Below are positions 53,399 through 64,000 of a DNA stretch of 64,000 nucleotides, one piece after another. The position numbers were made by a program, and so were the translations under genes. Positions within the stretch are counted from its first letter, which is position 1. Every line of letters starts with the position of its first letter. The notes under the pieces were generated by a model, which was given only the letters and a program-made list of their open reading frames with translations, was not told where the DNA came from and did no database searches. The stretch covers positions 334,154 through 398,153 of the forward strand of contig CACRSC010000084.1 of NCBI GenBank assembly GCA_902651635.1, read 5' to 3'. The stretch comes from Mastigamoeba balamuthi (taxonomy: Eukaryota; Evosea; Mastigamoebida; Mastigamoebidae).

Positions 53399-56124
53399 AT
53401 GATCGCCACTGGGCCTTCTCTGGCAGCTGCCCTCGGGCTCCTCGCCCTTGCAGCAGCTGTCGCCGCCACCAACGGGGGTTCGCCGTGCTGCACGGGCCCC
53501 GGTGCCCTCATCTACGACGCGGGCGACAACTACCGGCCCGTCGCCAGGTCGCACATCGGCGTGCAGCCCCTGTGCCACAACCGTGAGGCAGAGAGCTCTC
53601 CCCCACACCTGCTGATGCCCTCCCTAACTGACGGCCCACCACCCCCAAACGCAAGAGCCTGTTTTCCAGGCAAGTGTTGCACAGCTCGTCACGCCGCCGA
53701 GCATTCCGTGGCAGCTCACGCGAGTCTGCTTCGCCCTGCACCTCCTGCCTGCCAGGAACCACACGCCCCACGAGAGCGCGACGGTGTACGGGACCGTGTC
53801 GCTGTACACCATGGCCTTGCTGCCGCTGGCGGGGCCCGGGGACCGCACGTCGTTCGTATCTTTCAGGCAGGAGATCAGCAGCGACGAGGCCCAGCAGAAC
53901 CGGCAGCCAGGGGGCACGCGCTCAAACACCACAATGACGCCGGTGTGGGTGACGCTCGATGTGGGCAATCTCGACAGCCCCATGGGTGCGTGAATTTGCC
54001 TCCTCGATCGGGGAAAAGGTCGTTTTGTCTGATTTTGCGATACAGTTGTGTGGGACAAGGGAGTGTTTGTGGCGGTGGACTTCTGGTCCTGCTCGCACGT
54101 CGGCATCCTTGGTACGAAGAGGCCCGATGGCAAGAGGTTCTGGGCCACGCTCTTCTTCCCCGAGGAATCACTGTGGTACACTTACGGCGGCGTCGATGCG
54201 TTCACGATTCGCTCCGAAGGGCGCAACTTCTGTACGTCGTCCTCCATCGCACGAATAATCGGGCTAAGCGGTGCTGTGCTCTAGCTGGTGTACCACCGGG
54301 GTGGTTTTGCGATCAGAGGAGGTACAACGACGGCAACTGCGACTGCAACTGCGGCGCTGGAGACGTCGACTGCACGAAGAACTTCACCTCCGACTGCGGC
54401 CCTGGAAGAGTATGCGACCAATCAGGCCGCTGTGTCAGTGAGATGCTCTTAGCGCCCTTCTCCTTCTTCATAGAGCTCACATCGCCCGTATTAAGCACTT
54501 GATTGGGACGAGCGAGGGTTGTGCAACTCGTCCAACTACTGGCAGTATGACGGATGCCAGTGCGAGTGCGGCAGAGTCACGGACCCCGACTGCCTGAACA
54601 ACAAGGCGCCAGTCAGTGTGTGCTCAGGTCGTTTCATCAAGCCGTTCTGTGACATTAGTGACGAGGGTTCCCACTGCGCTGGTGCGTTGCACATTATTAC
54701 CAGACTGAGCCTTCCCCCAGAGACCTGGACGTGCAATACCTCGGCCTATAACGATGGCGCCATCTGCGACTGTGAGTGTGGTATCCCAGATCCTGACTGC
54801 AACAATCCCATGTTAAGAACTACCTGCCCCAACGACTTCCAATGCATCGCAGGGAAATGCGCTGGTACTCATAGTACATCATTTCTCAGCAGCCATACTC
54901 ATCGGTGAATCGTGGTTTGCAGTGCCGCATAACTGGACTTGTGACAGCGTGTTGTACAATGACGGGAAAGGGTGCGATTGCTGCTGTGGAGCGTACGATC
55001 CCGATTGCGACAGCGCATTCCAGGAGGTGTATGGATGCACCCCTGGGCAGGTTTGCAACTATAAGAGCCAGTGCGTGGATCCAGGTTGGCTCACACGAAG
55101 TCACTTGGTTAATGAACATAAACTGAGTTGCTTTATAGGATGTGGAAACGATCATGTTGACACAAGGACATATCCAAAGGAGCAGTGTGATGGAGGGATA
55201 GGATGCGTTAGCTGCCAATGCATATCGGGATACTACCCCATGACCCCAATGCGAGAGGACTGTCAATCCAGTAAGTTATATTGTTGGAATTAATCTGAGT
55301 GCTTTGCAGAATGTGGAGATGAGTTTGTTACACCAGACGAGGAATGTGATGGTGGACAGTTCTGCAACAACTGTTCATGCACACACGGGCATTTTCCATA
55401 TCACTCTTCTTCTACTAGCTGCACAGGTTCGTCTCAGTCTTCTTCCAGTCAACAGTCGTCACGAGCCGGCTATTTGTAGGTTGTGGGAATGGTATTATCG
55501 ATCCAGAATTCAACGAGAGTTGCGATGGAGGAAATGGATGTGATCAGATGTGTCAATGTCAGCCTGGATTCACAAAAACAAGTCCATTAACAAGAGACTG
55601 CGAGTCAATTGCTGGCCAGAATTCTCGTGTCAGCTGGATCAAAATTGTCATATCAAGTACAGTGGGTGCAGTCTGCGGATTTCTACTCATTGTCACTTTC
55701 ATATCTGCCCTGCTATACATGTTCGTCGTGACCTTAGTACTTTTTGAATTAATTTGGCCTTCACAGGAGAAAAGTTAGAAATGGGCCCAAGAAGCTTAAT
55801 GTTCCAATGGAGATTGATACACCCACCATGGAATTCAAAACAGTGGACTCAGGAACTTGCCCAGAAGATCTAGCAAGATCTGTACCAGACCTTCAGATTG
55901 GAATGCCGGTTAGTGGAGACTGTGGTGCTAATCTACGCAGTATATCAGAAGACCATTTCCATTACGAATTCCCAAGTGTTATAGACGGAATCGAGTTAGA
56001 TACGGCTCATATCTCGCAAGGACCAGCAGAGCCTATTGATCATTCAGGAGTTGTAGGTTCTCCAGAGATGGTTGCGGCATCTGGGATAGTTATCCAGTCG
56101 TCTGAGATGACCGATCTGAAATGA
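53399..56124 (+). CDS. Type I membrane protein with tandem Cys-rich (DUF4215/LNR-like) repeats
   Basis: ATG at 53399 starts a signal peptide (MIATGPSLAAALGLLALAAA). An N-terminal globular part of about 220 residues includes VTPPSIPWQLTRVCFALHL and VFVAVDFWSCSHVGILGTKR. Then come at least four repeats of the form W-x-C-x6-YNDG-x2-CDC-x-CG-x-DPDC (for example YNDGNCDCNCGAGDVDC near 54310-54365, and YNDGAICDCECGIPDPDC near 54750). Three Myxococcus-type repeats follow (CGDEFVTPDEECDGGQFCNN; CGNGIID with ESCDGGNGCD). One TM helix lies near 55640-55720 (IVISSTVGAVCGFLLIVTFI), then a cytosolic tail of about 120 residues rich in Glu, Ser and Ile. Most repeats are bounded by introns. GC drops markedly from 54700 onward. 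Adhesion or prey/surface receptor function is possible but unproven. Confidence 0.75.
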
Positions 56125-56898
56125 GAATAATATCATTTCCGAGGATTAATAACGATATTGATATCAATAATGGAACATGGCAATGGAGTGATATCTCTGT
56201 AATTTATGTGTTATCCCTTTGTGGTCCATTCAGAAGCACTGGGCGAATGGCTGGTAGGTAGCCTTTCTATCTCTCTTTACAGTGTGCAGCCAACAGCACA
56301 TTTGGACTCCGAGGGACGAGGTCGCCTAACATGGAATTTGGGTTGGTGAGAGGGAACAGTGTAGATCCCCTTTGGAGTTGTACTGCCCCACGAGGCGCCA
56401 TCGTGCGGAAAGAGGCCATTTTGCAGCAGATCATACACGACATATCCCACACCCGGCCCATCTCTGGTGTGTGCTGTGCTCTGCTGCACGGTTCGTGGGC
56501 ACTCTCTTTGGAGGCTGGGCCGCGAAGAGCTGCTCGCAGCACGAGCAGCGCGATGCCTTTCCACTGGAGATAACTGGCGTGGGGGCTCCTGGAAACTCAG
56601 AACAGCACACACCTTCTTAAGGAGGATCGATTCCGAGCAGTGCAAGAGGTAGAAGACCCCAGCGTGCAGGCGAGCGTATTCCCCTATTGTCCTGGGCGAC
56701 TCGGAAACCAAGCAGGAGGCAAGCTTGGGTCGGAAAGGTCTTCAATCTGAGAGGACACCCCGCTACTTGAGTGTCAACCCAACAGGCCACTAATAACCTT
56801 GTACGATCCGCAAAGAGCGGTCTGAGCAGTGTTAAGCTGTCTCACCTTTCGACAGGTGTTGGGAATAGTGAGAGTGGGCACGGGCACGGGCCGGCAGT
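56125..56898. other. Intergenic between convergent genes; no gene recognised
   Basis: Mixed-GC sequence with ORFs of 60-145 codons on both strands at 56270-56710, none with a recognisable domain. Confidence 0.35.
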
Positions 56899-59800
56899 TT
56901 AGAAGTACGAGGGGAGCTCGGGGACCAGGCGCATTGTCGGCAGGATGAACGGCAGGCAGTCGACAACAGACGGCTCGTAGTCCAGCCCGCGGCCGTACAC
57001 CAGCGAGCACGCGATCTTGGTGGCGATCACGGCCTTCTTGTGCCTGCGGTTGGAGCACAAGTCGTGAGCTGAGCCCGCAATTGAATTGCCTGCCCGCGTA
57101 CATGTCGGGGACGCGCTTGAGGCAGCGCTTGAGGTGGTTGGCGCGGATGCACTCGGGGACGTAGTTGATGAAGACGTCGAGCAGGTACTTGTTCTCCGCG
57201 GCCGAGAGGTCGACGCCCTTGAGGTACTCTGCGATGTCGTCGGTGTACTTGTTGATCTTAGCCGAGACCATCTCCGAGATCTTGGTCATGCGTATCTTCT
57301 TCTCGTGCTTCAGCCAGTAGTCCATCATGCACTTGCGTACGGGGAGAGAGGGGGACCCTCGGTCAACCTCGGTAACCCGGTGCAAGAAAAGCGAGAGAGG
57401 TGCTCGTTACCTTGGCCTCGTCGTTGGCGACGGCCTCGAGACGGGCGAGGATGTTCTGGGCGAGCTGCTGCTTGACCTCGACGAACTGCTCGTCGGTCAT
57501 CGAGAGCCCCGCGAGGATCTCGTAGCTCGACGAGATGACGCCGCACTTGTTGGCCGACGAGTCGCGGATGATCAGCACGCCGAGGTCCTCGAGGTACTCG
57601 CGCGCCTCGGCCGTCGTGTAGAGGTTCGCGCCCTCGACGATGACGTCGCTCGTCGGCCTGCCGTCGACGACAAACGTCCCGACGTTGCCCATGTTCAGCG
57701 ACCTCGGGCGCCCGCCGCACGGCAGGAACACGTCGGCCCGCGTGCTGTGCGCGTTGGTCGCCCACGTGTGGTTGGCCTGCGAGAACCCCACCCACTCCTC
57801 GGCGACGGCGCCGCCGCTGCTGCGCAGCACGAGGCACTCCCTCGTCAGCGGCGTCGGCTGGCGCGTGCGCCGCATGCAGAGGATCCAGCCGCCCTCGTGC
57901 AGCCGCTCGGCGGGGTAGTCGTGCATCATCTGGCCCTTGTGGAACATGGCCTCGAGCGCGTCGAGGCAGAGGCCCTCGGGGTCGTACGACGTGCCCGAGC
58001 CGTCGGTGATGGCGACGACAGAGGCGCGCGCGCCGTAGTACCTGCGCAGCAGCAGCAGGAAGTTGCCCGCGACGTCGCCGTCGGGCCCGCCGGTCATCTT
58101 GACGGTGAACCTGTCGTAGCCCATGTGGCGCACGCAGTGGTGCAGGTACTGCAGGCAGCCCCACGACGTCACGCCGTACTCCTTGTGGTTGATGCCCGCG
58201 CGCTCCTTGCCGCTGATGAACGCGCCGCCCGCGTAGTACCCCAGCCGCACGCTCTCCCTCGCGAGCCACTCGATCATGCAGTCGTGGAAGTTCTCGTCGG
58301 GGCCCAGGTAGACGTACTCGGGCGCGCGCAGGTGGTCGATCGTGTGCTCGACGTAGCGCAGGCGCCCGCGCTCAAAGTCCCAGACGAGCAGCTTGAGGAA
58401 CGTCTGCAGGAAGCAGCGCTGGTTGTAGTACATGTACTCGGTCCGCTGCTCGCCGCGGAAGCGCGCGACGGCCTCGGCGACGGCCTGCTCGCTGGCGCCC
58501 TGTATGCGCGCCTCGTTGGCCACGAGCGCCTCCTCCTCGGGCAGCTCGTCGTTCGAGGCCAGGAAGACGATCGACTTGCTGCCGCCCTCGGGTATGTCCT
58601 TGTTCTTCTTCTGCTGCGTCAGCGCCAGGTTGTAGCACTCGCCAAACATGTTGGGCCGCTCGCTCAGCTCGTGCTCGCGGTCCCACGGCGCCACCGTGCG
58701 CATGCCCCCGCGCGCCAGGTCCCGGAAGCGCACGTGGAAGCCGAAGAAGTTCCAGCCCTTGATGTAGTAGATGCCGTACGGCATCTCGGGGTACCTGCGG
58801 GCGGGGGGCCACGGGGGGTGAGATGTAGTCATACCCACCGGGGGGGCCGCTGATGGGGCCAACCCCTCACTAAAGAAAGTGCGAGGGGCCCAGCCTCTGA
58901 GTAACACGCAACGCAACAAAGGCTCGTGCCCGAGTAAGGAAGCCGATTGCGGGAGAATCCCGGGCTTCCTAACTGGGGAACTGAAACTTCGAAGAACATT
59001 CCCTGGGAAATCAACCCTGGACGCTCTGCTGGCTGTACCTGGCGGCCCTGTCGAGGCCCGGCACGCAGTCGAGGTACGCGGGGTCCAGCCGGAACGCGAT
59101 GCCCAGCTTGCCCGTCTCGTACATGTTCGTGCGCACGACGTGGCGGACGACGTTGAGCGCCTGGCCGAACACGGCGCGCCTGCGGTCGTCGACGCGCGCG
59201 CGGCCCGTGTCCATCGACGCGAGCTTCGCCTCGAACTCGGGCACCAGGGCCGCGTGCAGCTGCATGTCGTGCTTGCGCGGCAGGAACTTGGTCTCGAAGA
59301 TCCGCAGCAGGTCGAGCGTCAGCGACGCCTGGCTGGCGAAGGCCTCCATGACGTTCTCCTCGGTGTAGAGAGAGACGTCGACGTCCGAGAGGATCTGGCT
59401 GACCAGAGACGTCAGCGCCCGCAGGAGGTTCGCCTGGTTGCCGGTTATCACGTCCGACTCGACGAGCGGCTCGAGCGCGTCGTTGCCGCGGAAGTTCTTG
59501 AGCAGCTCGAGCTCGCGCCGCACGCGGTGCATCTGGTAGTCGTCGTTGCACACCGCGCCCTCGAGGTGTATCATCCCCAGCAGCACGCACTGCGTGCTCA
59601 GTGGCTGCGAGCGTGAGGGAATCAATCAGTAAGAATCAGGGGCAAATCGGGAATCGGGACATGATATCGCCCGCGGAGATATTTCTGGAATGGAGAACAG
59701 ACTTATGGGCGAGGCTTGCGTGCCTTGCTGTACGAGAACCTCATGCCGGTGACGCGGAGCTTGTAGCGGCGGAACATGGCAACGAGCCTGTGCAGGAAGT

Positions 59801-60563
59801 TGCGCCGCTGCACGTTCTTCCACGCGAAGACCAGCGTCGTCTTGCCGGCGGTCGTGAAGAACCTGTGCTGGATGGCGTCGTTCTCGAGCGCGTCCCTGCG
59901 CAGCTGCACGCCGCAGTCCTCCGGCGTCGGGAACACGTCGTCGCGGTCCGCGAGCTCGTCAAAGTCCAGCCGCGACACGCGCAGCGGGCGCGAGTGGCCC
60001 GCCAGGCACGCGTTGGCGACGTACGTGTGGTACATGGGCAGCCCCAGCCGCGTGGACCCGTAGTGCTGTGCGGGTGGTCCGACGATGCGTCAACGCAGGC
60101 ATTTCCCCAAAAGTGTGATTTTCGCCGAGCCGTGTGTGGTGGTGATTACGCGGAGAAATTGGGCGACGCCGACCCCCCGCCCCCCGCAGTCCGCCTTGCG
60201 AGCTCACCTTCAGTATCTCCTCGTCCGCGCGCTCGTGGTCCTGTGTTTCGCGGCGGTCGTGCGCACGCGTCAGTACGGCGCTTCAACAGAGAGCAGTGCG
60301 GCTGGAATAACTGCTGCCTGTTGGCAAACACAGCGACAGCGTGTCCCGTCCCGAGGAAGGAGGCAAGGAAGGAGGGCGGGGCTCACGAGGGTGATGACAA
60401 GCGAGTGCAGGGAGCCGAAGTTGAGGTAGACGTGCTCCTCGAAGTTCTCCTGCAGCACCAGCGTGTGCGCGAGCATGTCGAGCTCGGCCTCGGGGACGTC
60501 CGTCTTGAACGACGCGGGCATGTGCTCCAGCAGCCACGCCTTGCACGCTTCCTTTGTCAGCAT
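56899..60563 (-). CDS. Large NAD-specific glutamate dehydrogenase
   Basis: ATG at 60563 (MLTKEACKAWLLEHMPASFK) starts a gene of about eight exons and about 1000 residues, as in fungal and protist GDH2. The N-terminal regulatory half includes LGLPMYHTYVANACLAGHSR and RRNFLHRLVAMFRRYKL. The catalytic core, mostly in the 57410-58800 exon, has YGIYYIKGWNFFGFHVRFRD, LARGGMRTVAPWDRE, MFGECYNLALTQQKKNKDIP, INHKEYGVTSWGC, VKMTGGPDGDVAGNFLLLL (Rossmann entry), GTSYDPEGL and VIVEGANLYTTAEAREYLED. The last exon ends PTMRLVPELPSYF. The enzyme oxidises glutamate to 2-oxoglutarate with NAD. This is the large dehydrogenase class, not the 450-residue form. Confidence 0.9.
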
Positions 60564-61186
60564 CTTTCCCGCAAGCACGCGTTGTCTCTCGGAACAGGGA
60601 GGGAAGGGGGTGGGTGGGTTTGTCGGGGGTGTGCCTCGGCCTAGTCTCTAGGGGGCGTTGGACTATGTGAGGGCACGTGTGGCAGATATCTTGGGTCCGC
60701 CGGTGCCCCGTTGGTGCAGTGCGTGTCTCACGGTGCCAGGCAAAATAACCACCAACCAGACCATCAGAGCTTCAGGAAACACTGATGCGTACGAGCCAAC
60801 TGCACACGTGTCCTTCGCGACACTTCAATCCAATCCGCGGTTCAGGCACGAGCAGGAACGGGAGAGCCACAATTTCCTTTTTTCAATCAGAACGCCGGCG
60901 GGATATCTGATTATCATATCTAAGAAATCAATTGAGTCGCAAAAAAGCGCGAAAACCCCCCCAGAAAACACAGAAGTGACAACACCAACGAAACCGGTAC
61001 ACGCAGCAGAGCAGAGTACGGTACGGTCAGTGTACGAACTGTATTGCTAAAAATAGCACCATCGCAGTGTCAAAAACCCGGCCGAAAACCATTCGCTTGG
61101 CCAGCGGGTGTGTGTCTTACGAGGGGGCAGCCACTCCTCACGAGAGATACGAGCATTCCCTGCAAGAGAGGAAAAAGGCAAAAAGG
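60564..61186. other. Intergenic upstream of GDH, downstream of akirin
   Basis: 623 bp with no supported gene. It contains GGGATATCTGATTATCATATCTAAG near 60900-60925, an AT-rich dyad that may belong to the GDH promoter. Confidence 0.35.
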
Positions 61187-61997
61187 TCAGAACGGGAGGG
61201 GAAAGACGTGGAATTCCAGCGGGTATGCAACAAACACGTACGTGTCGCGCATCTGGCGGGCGACGTGGTCTTGGTTGAAGCGCGAGAACGACTGGAACTG
61301 CTCAGTCAAGCGCTGCTGCAGCACGCGGTCGTACTCAGCCCTGAGCTTCCTCTCGTGGTCCTGAGGGCGGGAGCGGGGAGCAAAAAGCAGGATTTCTCAG
61401 TAAATTTGAATATTTGAATATTTGAAAAAACAAAGGCAAAGCCTCTAGGTGGTGTGGGGGTGCTGTCTTTGGAGGGGACGTACGGCAACGGCACGCGCGA
61501 CAATCTGGCGGACTTCGCTCAGAGTGAAGGTCCTCTCCCCCTCAGCGACCTTCTTCCTGGGCGCAAGCTGCGCGAGCTCGTCTGCGGGAGGTGGGAACCA
61601 GTCTGTGAGCCGCAGAGGTTTTCTGTATTAAAAACCACAAGGGAAACAGCAGAGAAGCCCCCAATCCCCCGCAATTCAAAGCCCAAACGCCCCGAAACTC
61701 CAAAAAAGCACTTTAAATTAAAACGTGGTGGCAAAAAAAGGGCCCCCGAGAAACACACAAAAAATTTAAAAAAAAGCCGCGCGGCGCACGCGAACCGGAC
61801 GAAGGCGGGTCGACGCGCGTCTCGGCAAAGAACGACTCGCGCGGGGTGCGGGCCGCGGCGAGCGGGGTCAGGGGCGCGCGGGTGCGCTTCGCGGGGGGCG
61901 CCAGCTGCTCGGGCGAGAGCGGCCGGAACTGCACGCCCTGGGGCTCGGGCTCGGCGTCCGTCATCATCGCGTCGAAGGTGCGCTTGGTCTTGAGCAT
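61187..61997 (-). CDS. Akirin (nuclear co-regulator) homologue
   Basis: ATG at 61997 gives MLKTKRTFDAMMTDAEPEPQ, then PAKRTRAPLTPLAAA, matching the akirin N-terminal KRT.DFD and basic NLS blocks. A phase-1 intron (TCCG|GTTCGC...CCGCAG|ACGAG) leads to an exon with KKVAEGERTFTLSEVRQIVA. Another intron (GCC|GTACGT...CCTCAG|GAC) leads to DHERKLRAEYDRVLQQRLTE then QFQSFSRFNQDHVARQMRD. These correspond to the family's [20 protein letters not shown] and [20 protein letters not shown]. The last residues after Asp-Thr differ from animal akirins, and the true stop could lie past another intron. In animals akirin links transcription factors to chromatin remodellers and promotes nuclear import of proteasomes. 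Confidence 0.82.
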
Positions 61998-62151
61998 TCT
62001 CGGTGGCGGGCGGCCCGGCGAATAACTTTGCTTTTTTTGTGCGGTCAACACCTAAAAAGAAATATCCCCCCTCCATCGTGATGTCATCGGTGAAGATAAA
62101 TATTGGAGATTCCAGCAGATTTCGCAATCAGAGCTCGAGAAAACGGGAAAA
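61998..62151. promoter_or_regulatory. Divergent promoter (akirin / LRR-PAQR)
   Basis: 154 bp between starts. It contains GAAATATCCCCCC near 62057-62070 and AAATATTGGAGATTCC near 62098. Role inferred from position. Confidence 0.35.
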
Positions 62152-63778
62152 ATGGAGGACGTCTACGTCGGCAGCTGTGCGCGTTACAACGTCGAGCCGG
62201 ACCCGTCGATTGCCGCGGCCCTGCGCTCTGGGTCGAGCGTGCTGGCGGCCTCGCGGCGCCTGGGCGGCACAGACGTCCTGCCCCTCGCAGACGTCCTGCT
62301 GCACGCGCAGACCGCTCCCCGGGACCCCTCACCCCGCCCCTCAAGCACCGCCCCATCTGTGCGCTCGCAGCACCCCCGCATCGCGCCCGGGAAGGGGCGG
62401 CACCGCGACACAACGCCATTCCCGCAACGTCACGATATGTCCTTACGTCACCGGTATTTTACGGACCCCCACAAAACTAGTCGAGGAACACGGTGAGGGT
62501 ACGGAGGCTCGTGCTGAGCGGAAGCCCGATAGGGAGCATGGGGGCCAAGGTCATCTCCGAGGTGCTCAAGCACGACAGCAGCCTGACGGACCTCGACCTT
62601 TCGTGCTGCGGCATCGGCCCGTCAGGTGCCTGTGCCCTCGGGCGCGCCCTCCTCGGCAACAGCTCGCTCTCGTCCCTGAACCTGCACGGCAACACCCTGG
62701 ATGCTCCCTCTGCCGAGGCTCTTGCGGCGTCCCTGTGCGCCAAGGGCTCCGCTCTGCGGTCGCTGGACGTATCCGACACTGCCATGGGCTCCAGGGGCGT
62801 TGGCATCCTGACGTCTGCTGTGGGCAAGTGCAACAAGCAGCGCCCAGCGACCCCTGTCGAGTGCAACTCGGAGGCGAACTTCGTCGTCGAGGAGACTCTC
62901 AACGCCGTGTCGCATGGCATTGGCTTCGTGCTGGCCATTGCCGGGGCCGTTGCGATGCTCAGGGCGTACTGGGACACGGCGGACACGCTCAAGCTTGTGA
63001 GCTCGTGCGTGTTCGTTGGTTCCATGGCGACGGTGTACCTGTCGTCGTGCTGCTACCACTCGTTCTTCAGGTTCCCAAGGCTCGTTCAGGTATGCGATCC
63101 TACAGTCGGCTCCGTCTCTGATTAACCGTATCTGTGCCGCAGGTCCTGCACAGGTTGGACCACACGTCCATTTATCTCTTGATCGCTGGAACCTACACGC
63201 CTTTCGCTCTTGTCTGCCTCAATGGGATTATTGGGTAAGAGTGAAAACCATATCGCAACTGCTAGCTCACGGAGCCGAACGCAGGTGGACGCTGTTCTGG
63301 ACGGTGTGGGCGATGGGTCTTTTCGGGATTGCCTTGACACTGATCTCGTTCACCAAGTTCAAGGTTTTCAAGCTCTGCCTCTACGTGTCTATGGGGTGGA
63401 CCTGTGTGATGATCGCCCTCCCTGCCTTGACCCACCCCTCCCTCAACTTCTGCCGCGAGGGTATGCACCCGCTTCTGAGAAGGCCCAGCTGACGGATGTG
63501 CGCACACAGGGGTCGCATGGTTGGCTGCCGGAGGAATCTCCTACACAAGTGGCGTTTACTTCTACGCCAAGAAGAGCAACCCGATCAACCACGTTTGGTG
63601 TACGTCGAAAGACTCCTGCCCTCTCCTGCCCCCCCCCCCCCCTCCCCCTCCCCGTCTCACGTATGCTGCAGGGCACCTGTTCGTCCTTGGCGGCAGTGTG
63701 AGCCACTACGTGTGCATCTACAACTACGTGATGCCGATTGACTATCCCACTCCCAGGGTTGACAACTGGTACTACTAA
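62152..63778 (+). CDS. LRR domain fused to a PAQR/hemolysin-III seven-TM protein
   Basis: Exon 1 (62152-62304) encodes LRR-like helix/strand sequence (ALRSGSSVLAASRRLGG, LPLADVLLH). It joins exon 2 at 62481 (SRNTVRVRRLVLSGSPIGSM). The intron 62305-62480 appears to start with GC (CAC|GCGCAG) and end with CTAG. Three ribonuclease-inhibitor-type repeats follow (SLTDLDLSCCGIGPSGACAL; SLSSLNLHGNTLDAPSAEAL; ALRSLDVSDTAMGSRGVGIL). The PAQR part starts at about 62885: EETLNAVSHGIGFVLAIAGA, YLSSCCYHSFFRF, LDHTSIYLLIAGTYTPFALV, WTLFWTVWAMGLFGIAL, ISYTSGVYFYAKK and HLFVLGGSVSHYVCIYNYV. The conserved Ser/His/Asp/His metal-site motifs are present. The family comprises metal-dependent hydrolase-like receptors (AdipoR) and bacterial hemolysin III. 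The fusion partner may sense or scaffold. Confidence 0.85.
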
Positions 63779-63829
63779 AGAAAACAACAGACGCACAGAA
63801 CTTTGGTGGCGCTGGGTAGGATCATTGCG

Positions 63830-64000
63830 TTTGTTGTGGGCTGGCGCCACTACATGTGAGGCAGGCGCATCTGAACGGCCCGAAGAGCCACTCAGACGTT
63901 GTGTGCCCCTTGTGGCACGTGGTAATACACGTCTCGCAGTACACTCTGTCCATGCGGTCCTCTGTGTTACACGTCCAGCATCTGGCAGCCCTCTGGACCA
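63830..64000 (-). CDS. Partial exon with UBR-box-like zinc-binding Cys/His pattern, cut by window edge
   Basis: The minus-strand frame entering at 64000 is open and reads CWTCNTEDRMDRVYCETC, then ITTCHKGHTTSEWLFGPFRC, then ACLTC. The spacing C-x2-C ... C-x2-C ... CHKGH ... C-x-C-x2-C resembles the UBR box of N-recognin ubiquitin ligases (C..C...CH.DH.......FCDCG). A donor may lie at ACAT|GTAGTG near 63856. The rest of the gene is outside the window, so the function is only suggested. Confidence 0.4.

Noticed and set aside
56267-56711. Overlapping ORFs on both strands as a gene
   Set aside because: No similarity to known domains; frames on both strands are comparable in length, as expected by chance.
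1-64000. tRNA or rRNA genes
   Set aside because: I looked for GTTCGANTC-type T-loops with matching acceptor stems and for conserved rRNA blocks and found none convincing; a covariance-model scan was not possible here.

Overview
This window is nuclear DNA of a unicellular eukaryote. Coding sequence is very GC-rich and proteins carry Ala, Gln, Pro and Asp runs. Nearly every gene is broken by short spliceosomal introns (about 55-180 nt). Genes are packed on both strands, several pairs sharing divergent promoters of 100-200 bp, with AT-richer intergenic stretches at 4.5-7 kb, 23.7-29.5 kb and 53-57 kb. Gene content (RasGEF and RhoGAP domains, LUC7, PPIL4, SSU72, akirin, Aurora-like kinase, TRAP-beta, large NAD-GDH) suits a free-living protist, most likely an amoebozoan. 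An archamoeba such as Mastigamoeba is possible, but this is not proven. No prokaryotic operons, CRISPR arrays, rRNA or tRNA genes were recognised.

Layout. 1-4.5 kb: a weak transposase-like ORF and a secreted papain-type protease with an unusual C-terminal extension. 7-13.1 kb: two EF-hand genes, the first carrying an N-terminal DIX domain, then condensin subunit NCAPH; a one-base N gap at 10086 separates two near-identical 697-bp copies (contig overlap). 13.2-23.7 kb: RluA-type pseudouridine synthase, Aurora-like kinase, Gln-rich C2H2 protein, a glycosyltransferase-like fragment and a GH99 endo-mannosidase. 24.5-28 kb: a DNA transposon with self-palindromic inverted repeats, containing a second N gap. 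29.6-41.6 kb: LUC7-like, PPIL4, UVRAG/Vps38, SSU72, a zincin-like gene with disturbed frames, a PARG-like macrodomain protein, an AAR2-like protein and TRAP-beta. 42.4-56.1 kb: RasGEF-PH-RhoGAP protein, zinc alcohol dehydrogenase, a twelve-TM adenylyl-cyclase-like protein and a cysteine-rich type I membrane protein. 56.9-63.8 kb: NAD-glutamate dehydrogenase, akirin and an LRR-PAQR fusion. The right edge cuts a UBR-box-like exon.

Functional themes. RNA processing is well represented (LUC7, PPIL4, SSU72, AAR2-like, pseudouridine synthase), as is signalling (RasGEF, cyclase-like, PAQR, EF-hand/DIX, kinase). Three signalling proteins have unexpected architecture or lost catalytic residues: the DIX/EF-hand fusion, a two-module cyclase whose metal and transition-state residues are replaced, and a RhoGAP domain lacking its arginine finger. 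Intron donors are mostly GTGCG-like rather than GTAAGT or GTATGT, and two to three introns appear to start with GC.
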